DNA from: Anniella stebbinsi
Taxonomy: Eukaryota > Chordata > Lepidosauria > Squamata > Anniellidae
DNA length: 64,000 nucleotides
Direction of reading: 5' to 3'
Assembly (NCBI GenBank): GCA_029215795.1
Contig: JARDYH010000001.1
Location: 357,578,154-357,642,153, forward strand
This document shows positions 31,501 through 43,500 of this stretch, piece after piece (position 1 is the stretch's first letter; every line of letters starts with the position of its first letter). The position numbers and the translations under genes were made by a program. The notes under the pieces were generated by a model that saw only the letters and a program-made list of their open reading frames with translations, was not told the DNA's origin and ran no database searches.

Positions 31501-34500
31501 CCCAGCTCCGGGGAAATGGTGAGATGGTTAATAATAATACTAATACTAATAATACCAATAATAATACTTTCCCAGAGGAAAATAATGGGGTATAACATAC
31601 TTCACTCAAAATCACGGATTTTGGATAAGCTGTACAAGGTATTTTCCCCCATCCACAAATCAAGTTGTAACTTTTAGTTATTATTTAATAGATTTATAAC
31701 CCATTTTTTTAGGTTATAAAGCAGATTACAACACAGTTGTACATAAAATACATAATCAAACCCTAAAAAATCAACATTCACATTAAAATAACAAATAGGA
31801 TAGGGTGACCAGATAAAATCCAGGCTCATATAACTTTAACAGTTGTAGAGAAAAAGGAATTTCAGCCAGTGTCATTTGTATGCAATTAGTTCCTGGTGAA
31901 ATTCCCTCTTCATCACAACAGTTAAAGTTGCAGGCACTATACTAGAGTGACCATATACAAAAGAAGGCAGGGCCCCTGCAACTTTAACTGTTGTGATGAA
32001 GAGGGAATTTCACCAGGAACTAATAGCATACAAATGACACTGGCTGAAATTCCCTTTTCTCTACAACTGTTAAAGTTACATGAGCCCTAACCTGGATTTT
32101 ATCTGGTTACCCTAAAATAGGATATAATACTAGTCTCATCTCACATTAAAAGTAAATGCTAGAGTTCTACCGGGGGGAAGAGGATGGGCAGAGTATAGCA
32201 GGCTGTCTATGGGGTGGGGACTGAAATGAGATGCTGGGGAGGACTTCTGTCCCACACCCTGATGTTCCATTTGGTAGAGAAGGCACAGGGCTCGCTCTGA
32301 GGTAAAAGGGACCCTTTAGCAGGAAACAGGCTGTCACGGCGGTTATGAGCCCACTCTCTGGGCGCAGCAATGGCTTGCGTTGGCCAAGACCAAGTGAATC
32401 CCAGCCAGCACCATTTAAGCCTCCCCTTTTTGCAGGAAGATGGGCTGTTTCAGCACCCTATTATTTGTCCACAAGCACAGGGCTAGCCGTTTGCTTTATC
32501 TCCCCATTTAGTTATCATATAGGAATTGGTCCAGTTCACATGTCACGACTGCTCGTGGCTTGTTTAAATCACAGGTAGTTGGGAGCGAGCAAGTACATCG
32601 GGTCCCTCCTGCCCAGGGACACTCTGTCCTTGGGCTAAACAACCCAGGGATGCTAGCTATGTCTGAATCCTGAATTGCGGGTTGTTGGGAGAGAGGCAAC
32701 CCAGAGTGGTAACCCAAAAACAAACCATTGGTTACAGCTCTGAGCTCACTCTCCCCCTACTCAGAATACCCAGTTTGAAAGTCACAATTAACAATCCAAG
32801 GATGGGGCATCTCTGGGTTGTTTAGCTCTGCCCAGCTGCTGCTTTCCCACCATCCTAAAAGGCTGAAATCTCTCTCCTACAGCTCAGTTATGGCGTAATG
32901 CTCGGGCAGAGCAAACTCCGCCGTCTTACCTGATTAATGCAGACTACTGGGATCCGGAACTTGCTGCTTAATCTGTGAAGTTTGGCTCCGAACGTCTGCA
33001 AATATTTGGCTTTCAGGACAGAATCCTTCACGCCAAATTCACATCTGAATAAGGCAGCAATGGAATCTACGATGACCAGGCGCGCCATGCCTCTCGAGAG
33101 CAGCACGTGAATCCTCTTCGTAATGCACTCCTGGAAGGTGTCCTGCAAGAAGGAGGCACCTTCAAAAACAGGCTGAAGAGGTCGCGGCCAAGAGCTACAC
33201 CGCTTTGAGAGATTCTCCTTTGAGCCATTGTACTGGACCGATTTCGGCCCTAAGCATTTTGTGACTGCGTTTGTTTGTGACGTCAGCATAGCAACACACT
33301 GGTAGGGTGATGCGGCGACTTATTGACTGGGGATCAGACTGCAATGCTGCACATCTGCGCGTATTAAGTTGGGACTCAGCCCCATGGAACCCCATAGAAT
33401 GCCTAATAGGACTGCTTCACACAAGGCACTATCAGCATTAAGGCAGTCTGTGTCATATCCCAAGAATACACTAGATATCTTTTTTTGATGTTTGGAAAAA
33501 TGAACATAGGATGCTGTTGTAGACCCAATTGGACCATCTCTCCATCTAGACCAGCGCAGTCTACTCTGATTCCGACTGGCTGCATCTCACCACTGATGCC
33601 AGGGACTGAACCTAGGACTTTTTGTACGGAAAGTGTATCGTCCACTACTGAGTTTCAGCTCTTTCCCAAAATAGTCCTGAAGGCGCCACTCAGCTCCAGA
33701 AGGTATATCAGATTGTTTCCTGTTTTGTTGGGAATGTACACTATTTATTTATTTATTTACATTTTTATCCTGCTCGTCAGTCAAACGGGCTCCTGGAGCA
33801 TCTAATGTAAGACCTCTAACAAACAAGACAGACACTGCACACACACGAACAGTATCCAAGGCAAAACACAAAAGGGAGATGGGAAGGGAAGATAAAAGAA
33901 AAACAAGCAAACTCCAGCACCAGTCCTTAAGTTACAGAGTTCTCAGAATGACCACTAAGTCATTAGAGTTCTAAAAATCAAAGCTTCAGTTTGAAAAAGG
34001 TTTCCAGTCCTCATTGATAGATACCTAGGTTTAAAACATCACTCAAAAGATGTCATGATTTTTTTCTTCAGTTAGCAGACAGCAGTCTAAAGGCACAGTT
34101 TATTAATGCCCATGAGAAGCTTATAAATCAGGGGTAGCACCAATACTTCCCCTATGGCACCTTGATGGGCACTTCCTAGGTACCCATCAAGGTGCCATAG
34201 TCCCCCACTTTTAATGATTAATTATTGTGCACCAGAAAGTCATAAATCACACCAGTCTTAAGGAGAAGGCATGAAATGCCGAAAGGCAGACCAACGTTTC
34301 TTTGACGTGGTTTGTATTGTATCACTTTTAGTCCTAATCCACCTCATATTACTTGTAGCTTTTATTCTAATGGCTAATTTTTGTTCTCTCCGTCTTACTA
34401 GGATTATTATTTCTATTTATTCCATTTTTATATCAGCCAATAGCCAATGGGGCTTACCCGACTTTAACAGGGCTTACTCCCCGGAAAATGGATATAGAAC

Positions 34501-37500
34501 TGCACTTCTCTGGCTTCTGAGAGCCATATCTTCATAGCCCTGAGTGCTAGAAACTTGTCTTTTTGAAAAGACAAGAAAAATCATGAAAGGTCTGGTTCTC
34601 AGGAAGCTAAATTCTGCACCCAGTACCGCATCTCAAGGTTTTCCAGCCATGCTAGAATTGCAGCACGTTCAATTCCTTGACTGAATAAGTTGAATTACTG
34701 CCTACAGCTCTGGGCTTTTCACATGATACCAGTTTATGCTTTGCAAAGACTTTAACACACTGTTGATGTTCTATATATACCGTTGCCCTTTAAGCAACAG
34801 AATAATTTTAATGAGATTTAGGGAAGAGGCTAATTTGATACATTTTGTAAAGTTCTCCTGGCCTTTCCTGCTAACATTTGTTGTGAGAAGGTGGCTCAGT
34901 TCTGACAACACGTTTCTCAATGGTGGTTTTAGAACTTCCACCGTGGAGTTGTTACACCACCGTTGAGAAATGTGTTGTCTGGAGGGAAAACTCCACCCCA
35001 TAGTGGAGGTTTTTTTTAAAAAAAAATCACTCCATCCTGAATCTCTATGGTGTGCAGGAGAGTTCCCGCATGATCGTTGTGTTGTATGTTGTCTGGAGGA
35101 CTCTGTGGAGTTTCTTGCTGCATTGAGTGGAGTTTCCCCACTGGCTACAGAGTTCCCTGGCTAGAGCGCCCAAAGGAGGAAGTGCCGCTCTAGGAGAGCT
35201 GCTGCAATTTTTTCGAACTGGAGGACTGGAGGAAGAGAGAGGGTGGAGGAACTGTCACTCAAACCCCACATTGAGTTTTACTATACTCCACAGGAGCCCA
35301 GTCACACAACGGTGGAATTGGAACATGTTGTTTGGTGAGTGCCTTCCAAAAACTCCGTTGAGTGGAATTTTCACATTGCATAGAGAAAAGTGTTGTGTGA
35401 ACTGAGCCGGTATCTATGGAGACAGATCAGCCAGCGTTAGGAAACTGGAGGTTAAACATGAATAAGTGTAGTTTAAATTGATTCACCATCTGCAAAGTGT
35501 CGGCTCAACCATTTGTTCACATCTGTGTAAACTGGATCTCATGTTTCCAACTAACCCCAACCAGGAAGTCACTCTGCCCCTCACCAGGTCTGCTGCATGC
35601 TCGACAAAAATGCCATTTCCAAATTTTATCTTCTGAACCACGTCAGGTGGAACATCACCCCTCAGTTTGGGCTGATGCTCAATCAGTTGCTGCAGGCGCT
35701 TATTTGGGAATACGTCTTCTGTACAAATGTAAGCAGCACCTGCAATAGAGGAGAAGGTGTCTGGAGTTACAGGGGTCTCATCATCGCAGTCAGTCTGGAC
35801 GATACAGCTACAATGCTGCTTTTCACAGGGTGACTGCAGAGAGACTTCACAACAGATATGAGTTGTGCCAGGAAAGGGATCAGGATTCCCCTTCCATCTA
35901 CTAGGCTGGCTACTGTGGCCACTGATGGGGAGCGACCATAGCTCAGTGGAGGAGCTCATGCTTCCACGCAGAAGGTTCAATCCCCAGCATCTCCAATTAA
36001 AAGTACTTTAGGGCGCAAGCCTATCTAGATGCCCATCAGCCTCTGAACCCAGAGGCTGACAGGCATCCTATGAAGAGTGGGAGGAGCATGGAGGTGATTG
36101 TCATTTCCACAATTCTCCCACACTGCAATTTTGCTAGACGGCCGTTTTTGCCCATCTAGCTTGGGCTCTGCGGAGGGGGAGGGAGGGAAGCTTGGGAAGG
36201 CTGGTCATAGCTCCTATCCCCGCTTCTTCAGTCTCCTCCCCTCCCTGCCCACAGAACCATCCCCTTTCCAGCCTCTCCAGGGTTCCTTCTGCAACCTCAG
36301 AGAGGTAGCCAGTGCAGTTCTCCCCATGCTGGCTGCGGGGGGGGGGGGGGGGGCAGGGGGCGGGGAGCACTGTCTCCAACCTCAGATCCAGGGATCCAAA
36401 CTATCCTATCCCCCCCCCCCCCCCGACACTGTCTAAAGGCCATAGGATTGCTCTTCCCAATACATAAATACTGTATTGGGTGCTTTTCCATTATGGTTCT
36501 AACAATCAGTTTAATTCAAAAAATACCATAAAAATGTAATTTTTAATGGCATTTTTTTGTTTTAAATCGATTGTGGATAGACCCCTTTTCAATCTTTTGA
36601 GAAAGACAGGATAAAATGTTTTAAATAAATAACGGTCAGGAAGCAGGTGATAGGAACACACCCTCTCTCGGCCCAAGGTCTAGGAACGCAGCTGCCAAAG
36701 CGAACAGATCTGAGCTAGGCGGCCTAACTGCTTGAGCTTTATAAGGCAGCTTCTTATGTATCAATCGGTTTATTTTATTTTTTTTTTGTATAATTTTTAT
36801 TAATTTTTCAACAAAACAAACAAACATACACATAATACATAATATATAAACAACTAACTCCCTCGACTACCCCGGTGCACCCCCCCCCCCCGAGACCTAC
36901 TCACATTCATCCATCTTCCTTCCAGAATTTTAATGATTCTTTTGAAGGTGACTGTCCCTTTCCCGATTTTAAAACATATTCCAAAAAGGGAGTCCATATA
37001 TCTCCAAAATCACTCTTACTGGACATTCCCCTCATTATTTTCATTTTACATGTCAACATATCATTCAATGCTATATCCCACATTTCTTTATACCAATCTT
37101 CTATTTTATAACTTCGTTGCCCTTTCCAATTTTTAGCAATCATTATTCTAACGGGTGCCAGGAGGTTGTTTACCAATTCTCTATTAATTATATGCTTATT
37201 CCTACTATCCCATATTGCTAGTAGAGCTAACTTCGGGTTTAATTCCAATTTACTTCCAATTATATCACTTATTTCTTTAAAAACCCTTTCCCAGAATTTT
37301 TGTACTTTTTCACAGCTCCACCACATATGAAAATAGGTCCCAACCTCCTGACATCCCCTCCAACAGTTCTTGGACACTTTTTTATCAATCTGGTGAAATC
37401 TTACAGGTGTTAGATACCATCTCCAAACTGTCTTATAATAGTTCTCCTTAATTCTAATCGACAATAATTTCAACATTCTTACATTCCATATCCTTCCCCA

Positions 37501-40500
37501 ATTATCTTCATTGATTTTTTCCCTTAGATCTTCTTCCCATACCTCTTTTATAACCTTAAGTGAGTCCTGAAATTCCTCCTCTATTAATATTTTATATATC
37601 TCGCTAGTGAGTCCTTTCTTAGCTCTGGCTTCATCTTTTTTTTCTATTTGTTCAATTAAATCTTCAAATCTGGTATTGTTTCTACATTTCTTATTTTTCA
37701 TCCTCCATTCCTCTGTCCATTTTACCAGTTGCAGACACTTGAACCACGCTATCTTTTGTCCTTTAAACAAATCTTTAATATGCTCACTATCCTTCATCTT
37801 TCCCATCCAATTCCTTAGCTTAAGAATATCTTGTTCTTTCAGTCTCACTTCTATCTCTGATTTTAATGCTCTTGGGAAGTTTCCCACTACTACCACTGGG
37901 GCAAGCGGAGAATCTCCTGGTATCAACTTCCCCCTATACTTCTCCCATATCGATATTATATTTTCCAATAATGGGTTGTCCAGCACCTTCCATTCTTTCT
38001 TCTGCATTTTGGTAAAAAATATATTCCGCAATTTACATTCTATCTCTACTGTTTGCGATTCCAACCATTCCAAATCTTGCTCCCCTAAAATAGCATAGAT
38101 AACATATCTTAATTGATTAGCAATATAATAATTCTTAATATTAGGAAGTCCTAAACCTCCTTTCTTTTGAGTCTTATACCATAACCCCTTATTTATCCTA
38201 GCTCTTTTATCCCCGTTACAATATGCATTAATCATATTTTGCCAATTTTTAAGCTCAGCTGCTGAAATTCTAATAGGTAGCATTCTAAACAAAAAATTAA
38301 CCTTAGGTAATATCTTCATTTTAATAACCGCTATTCTACCAAACCAAGAATGTTTTAATTTTCTATAACTCTGTAATTTCTCCCCTACCTCTTTTCTTAA
38401 GCTTACAAAATTAAGTTCCTCTATTCTTTCTAATTCTTTATCTATATTAACTCCTAAATATCTTATTATATTTTTATGTCTTAACCCTAACTTAACTTTA
38501 CATTTCTCCATCTCTTCCTTGTTATAGTTATACAACATCATTTCTGACTTCCCCCAGTTAACATGTAATCCCGTAATTTCCCCAAATTCTCTCAAATGTT
38601 TCTGAATCATCTCCCCACTTTCTAGGGGATCTTCTATTGTCAATAACGTATCATCCGCAAACATATTTACTTTAATCTTATATTTTCTTCCTATCCCCTT
38701 TAATCTTTCATCTTCCCTAATTACATTTGCTAAAATTTCTATAACTATTGAAAATAAAATCGGTGAAAGTGGACATCCTTGCCTAGTTCCTCGGGCTAGT
38801 ATTATTTGTTGCGTTAACCCATCATTAACCATTATTTCCGCTTTATTATTTTTATACATCTGATTAATCACTCCCATAAATTTATGTCCAAACCCAAATG
38901 TTTTTAATATTATTTTTAACGCTGGCCATTCCACGCAATCAAAGGCTTTGAAAATATCTAAAGCTAATAATCCTGCTTTTAAGTTCCTTTTTTTTATAAT
39001 ATTTATTATATTTATAACTCTCCCAATTAAATTCGGCATTTTCCTACCTAAAATAAATCCACATTGGTCATTTTTAATATATTTAAATATAAATGTACCC
39101 ATTCTTTTAGCCATAATTGCTGAAAATATTTTTGCATCCTGATTTATTAAAGATATTGGTCTATATGACGCTGGATCTGTCAAGTCCTTGCCTGGCTTCT
39201 GTATTAAAACAACCAGGGACTGGTCCCAAGATGGCGGGGTCTTTCCTCCTTCTATTATATTATTAAATAATTTTTTTAATCTAGGTATTAAAATATCTTT
39301 AAATATTTTATAAAATTCCGGCCCCAAACCATCAATCCCCGGAGACTTACCTCCTTTTAGTTTTCCAATAATTCCCTCAATTTCTTTGTCAGTAACCAAG
39401 GCTTCCATACACTCCCTATCTTGATCATCCAGTCTTGTTTTCCAATTCCTTTCTACATATTCCCGAATCTTTTCTTGTGAAAGCGCTTCTGATGTATATA
39501 AATCTTTATAAAATTCCTGAAAAATACTTAATTTATCTTTCATTACATTACATCTATTCCCTAACTTATCTCTTATTGTCCCTATCATATTCTTAGCCTT
39601 CTCTGACTGCGTGGATCTAGCCAGCAACCTGGAATTTCTATTACTATATTCAAAAAAATCTCTCTTTAAATATAATAAATTCTTTTGAACCTGTTCTATT
39701 TCTTCTTTCTCCAATTCCTTTTTTTTAGCCTGAATTAGGGCATATAACCGCTTATCTTTTGACTGTCTCAGTCTCTCCTCTAAACTCCTTATCTCTTCTT
39801 CAGCCTTTTTATTAAGTACTTCCTGTTGCTTTTTAAGTGTGGACATTTCCCTGATACAGATCCCTCTTATTACTGCTTTCATCGTATCCCATAATAATCC
39901 TTGCGAATTAACTCCTTTTTCATTTATCTGCCATATTTCCTGCACTTCCTTTTTTAATTTATCCACTATGTTTTTATTTTTAAAAATTCTTCCGTCCAGT
40001 CTCCATCTCTTTGCTTGTTTATAATCCTTCTTTATCTTGATATCCATCGTCATTAGAGCATGGTCTGTGATCTTAATTACTCCAATATCACAATCTGTTA
40101 ATTTAGGTACCATATTCTTTGATATAAAAATATAATCAATCCTTGAGTAGCTCTTAAATCTAGGTGAGTAAAAGGTATATTTTCTTTCTTGCCCTTTTAC
40201 AACTCTCCATACATCCATTAATTCTTTCCCCTCCATTAATTTAGCTAATTCTGTCTTACCCTCTCCTCTACTATCTCTTATTATATTGTCTCTGTCTTTC
40301 CCTTTATCTAGTACCATATTAAAATCTCCTGCCATCACAATATTCTTTTTCCCTAGATCTCCCACCATATTGAATACTTCTTTAAAAAAATCAGTTTGTT
40401 TCCCATTTGGAGCATAGACATTTATCAGCACAAATTCTTCCTCTTCCAACGTACAGTAAATTATAAGGATCCTTCCATTCTTATCTTTTTTTATACTTTG

Positions 40501-43500
40501 AATATTAATACCACATTTCTTCGATATTATTATTGCCACACCTCTCGCTTTGGAAGTACCAAATGACTTTTCATAGGCTCCAACTTCCCTCATTCGTAAC
40601 TCATTAGCCCCCTCCTTTATCTGATGAGTTTCCTGCAAAAAAATTATATCTATTTTTTTTTCCAACAATGTTTCAATTCTTCGTCTTTTAACCACCGTTC
40701 CTAGCCCCTTAACATTTAGAGTTGCACATCTCAATCTATTCTCCATTTCTTACTTTCAGCCACGTCTTTAAATTGGTCTCGGTCAGTGATACACATACCC
40801 CCCCACCCTTCCCCCCCCCACACACACACCCATTTTTACCCCCCTCCTCACCAGTCATCTGGGCACTGGTCCCAATTATTTTAGAACTCTTCAGGGGGGG
40901 GGAACACGGCCCAACCCACAGAGCAAAGTCCGATCCTCCCCTCCTTTTTTACCCCTTTCCCCACTAATCCCTTTTCATTGACTGGAACCTCCAACCGCTC
41001 CTTCTACTTGGTCTCTGGAACCTCCAACCGCGCCTTCCAGTTGGACTATTTCTCCCACATCATTGGCATCGATTATGCCCAGCTTCTCCAGCAGCTCGAT
41101 TCCCTGTTCGCACGATGTTATTCTTTCTTGCTTCCCTTGCCAGAAGAATCTCAAAAATACTGGGTATCCCCAGTTGTAGGTTATCGATTTCTTCCTCAAT
41201 GCTGCTGTGCAAATTTTGACACTCTTCCTCCACTGCACGGTCTGCGCCGATAAATCCTGATAGATCTCTATTGCTGTTGCTTGAATCTTTGGTTGAGCTT
41301 GTCGTCTGATTGCCTGCATAAATTTTTCTTTTTTATAATAATTTGCAAATTTAACAATTATGTCCCTTGGGAGCACTCCCTTACGCTTAGAACCAACTCT
41401 ATGCACCCGTTCGAGATCAGCTTCCGCCCAAGACTCATCTGGAAGTTGTACTCTTATCCATGTCAAAATTGTATCTCTCAAATCTTTTAAAGTCTCTCCT
41501 TCTTGTTCTGGATATTTTCTTATGCGAATATTTGCCCGTCTATCCCGGTCCTCCATAGCGATAAGGCGTAGTTCATGTTGAGACAGCTGGTCTTCCTGTT
41601 TCTTACAGACTCCCGCCAAAGCTCTAGTATCTGCCTGGAGCACTCCAACATCCATCACCACTTGCTTTAATCCCGTCATAAGCTCAGTCTGCGTATCTGA
41701 AATGCGCTTCGCCAAGCGTTCTTCGAGACCAACGAGCATATTTTTGATATCAACCTTTAACTCATCCATTGGGTCTGGCTGACCTCCTCTGATAATCTTT
41801 GGAATTACAACCGGCTCTGTAATTGGTAACGCAGAGCTTTTTACAGGAGATTTCTTTGCTGGCTTCTTATCTGGTATGTCTGGCATTTTTTGATCCTCCA
41901 CACGCAACAATCTCTGCCAGGTACGATCCGAACCACGCTCTTTTGAGGATCTAACCCAGGCGGGGATGGGAACAGAGGCTTTCTTCTGTCGTCCCTCCTT
42001 CTTTCTCATGAATTATCCCACTCCCCGTCTGCCTGGGCCTCTTGTTTACCTAAACCAGTCAGACTAGACTTCCGTTTCACTGGGGATTGACATTGATCGT
42101 CTTCTCAATATTCAGTTCTATTTCACCACCGTCTCCCTCCCAGTAACGTAATCAGCCAGTCTACCTTAAATCCTCAATTATAAGTCCATAAATCACCTCG
42201 GTAATGGCGTCGAATCGTGTTAGTTTCACTTTTACAGCCAGCAAATTCTTGCTGCTGCTCCGCTGTCCCTCAGATAATTAATCACTTCCAGACAATATAA
42301 CACGCTCTTTTGAGGATCTAACTCAGGCGGGGGTGGGAATAAAAACTTCTTCTCTCGTCTCTCCTTATTGCTGATAAATTATCCCCTCCCTCCGTCCGCC
42401 TGAAGCCTCTTCCTTATGCCACAGCCAGTCAGCCTACACTTCAAGTTTACTGGGGATTGAGATTGTTCATCCTCACAATATTCAGTTCTATTTCACTCCC
42501 AACTCACTCCCAGCAAACTAATCAGGTAGTCTGCCTTGTATCCTCCATTAGAAGTCCATAAATTACCTCAATAATGGCGTCGTTTCTTGTTGTGAATCCA
42601 ATGCATCTGGTTTCGCTTTGCAGCCAGAAGAATCTTGCCAGTTTTCAACTCCCACTCGGATAATTAATCACTTCCAGTCAACCTAACATGCCTTTATTAC
42701 TCTCCAAACACTCATCTATAAGGAATTAGTGCTTAATTCAAAGCTTTTTCTGAGGAGCTCCGAAGATCTACGACTTCACCCGGTCGCGTTCATGGCCACG
42801 CCCCTATCAATCGGTTTATATGCCTCCTTTATATTTAATTTTCCAAAATACCCAGTAGATTTACCAGATATTAAAATGAGAGTAGCCTTCACTCAGGCGA
42901 CATTAAATGTTATCCCATTGGCATGAGGGGGTTCCTAAGAAGGACAGAGCATACGGTTGCAATTCTGTGTCAGTTGAAGATATTATTCATGTACTGCTAG
43001 AATGCTCTATCTGTAACGATCTTAGAACAAAATATAGGCTCAGTTCAGACAACACGTTTCTCAGCAGTGGTTTTAGAACTCCACAGTGGAGTCCTAAATC
43101 CACTGTAGAAAAATGTGTTGTCTGGAGGGAAAACTCCATGCAACGGTGGAGGTTTGTTTGGAAAACACTTCACGCAGAAGATCCACGCTGTACAGAGGAG
43201 AGTTCCGGCACAACTGTTGTGTTGCGTATTGTGTGGAGGGTTCCATGGAGTTTTCCGTTGCTTTGCGTTGACTTTTCCCACTGGCTACAGAGTTCCCTGG
43301 CAAGAGCAGCGAAAGGAGCGAGTGTCACTCTAGGAGAGCCACCAGGATTGGGGTTTTGCAGCAATGGCTGATGGGATACCATCGGGAGAACTGGGGGAGG
43401 AGAGAGGGCGGAGGAACTGTCAATGAAACAACACAATGGATTTTACTCAACTCCACGGGAGCCCAAAGTCACACAACGGTGGAGTTAGAGCATGTCATGT

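Larger units (their letters stand above)
31430..32929 (-). other. XRCC3 intron 5: contents
   Basis: Contains an ATAATAATACTAATA microsatellite-like tail (31530-31568), MITE-C (31803-32112) and part of a TTAAACAACCCA-type element (about 32520-32740). Nothing coding seen. Confidence 0.5.
33143..35584 (-). other. XRCC3 intron 4: contents
   Basis: Holds a reversed tRNA-SINE (33520-33665), a repeat tail beginning TATTTATTTATTTATTTACA (33740), a short perfect hairpin (34152-34200) and a 516-bp MITE-A (34893-35408). No exon. Confidence 0.5.
36759..42819 (-). mobile_element. full-length L1 LINE with target-site duplications
   Basis: TATCAATCGGTTTAT occurs at 36759-36773 and again at 42805-42819, giving a 15-bp duplication (one base may belong to the tail). 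Between them lies a minus-strand L1. It starts GGGGCGTGGCCATGAACGCG at 42804, has a 795-nt 5'UTR, ORF1 (42009-40975), a 228-nt G-rich spacer, ORF2 (40746-36907), a short 3'UTR with a G-run, AATAAA and an A-rich tail. Both ORFs are unbroken. Confidence 0.95.

Noticed and set aside
37607..38098. 163-codon plus-strand open frame
   Set aside because: It is antisense to L1 ORF2; its composition follows from the coding strand and no family resemblance was seen.
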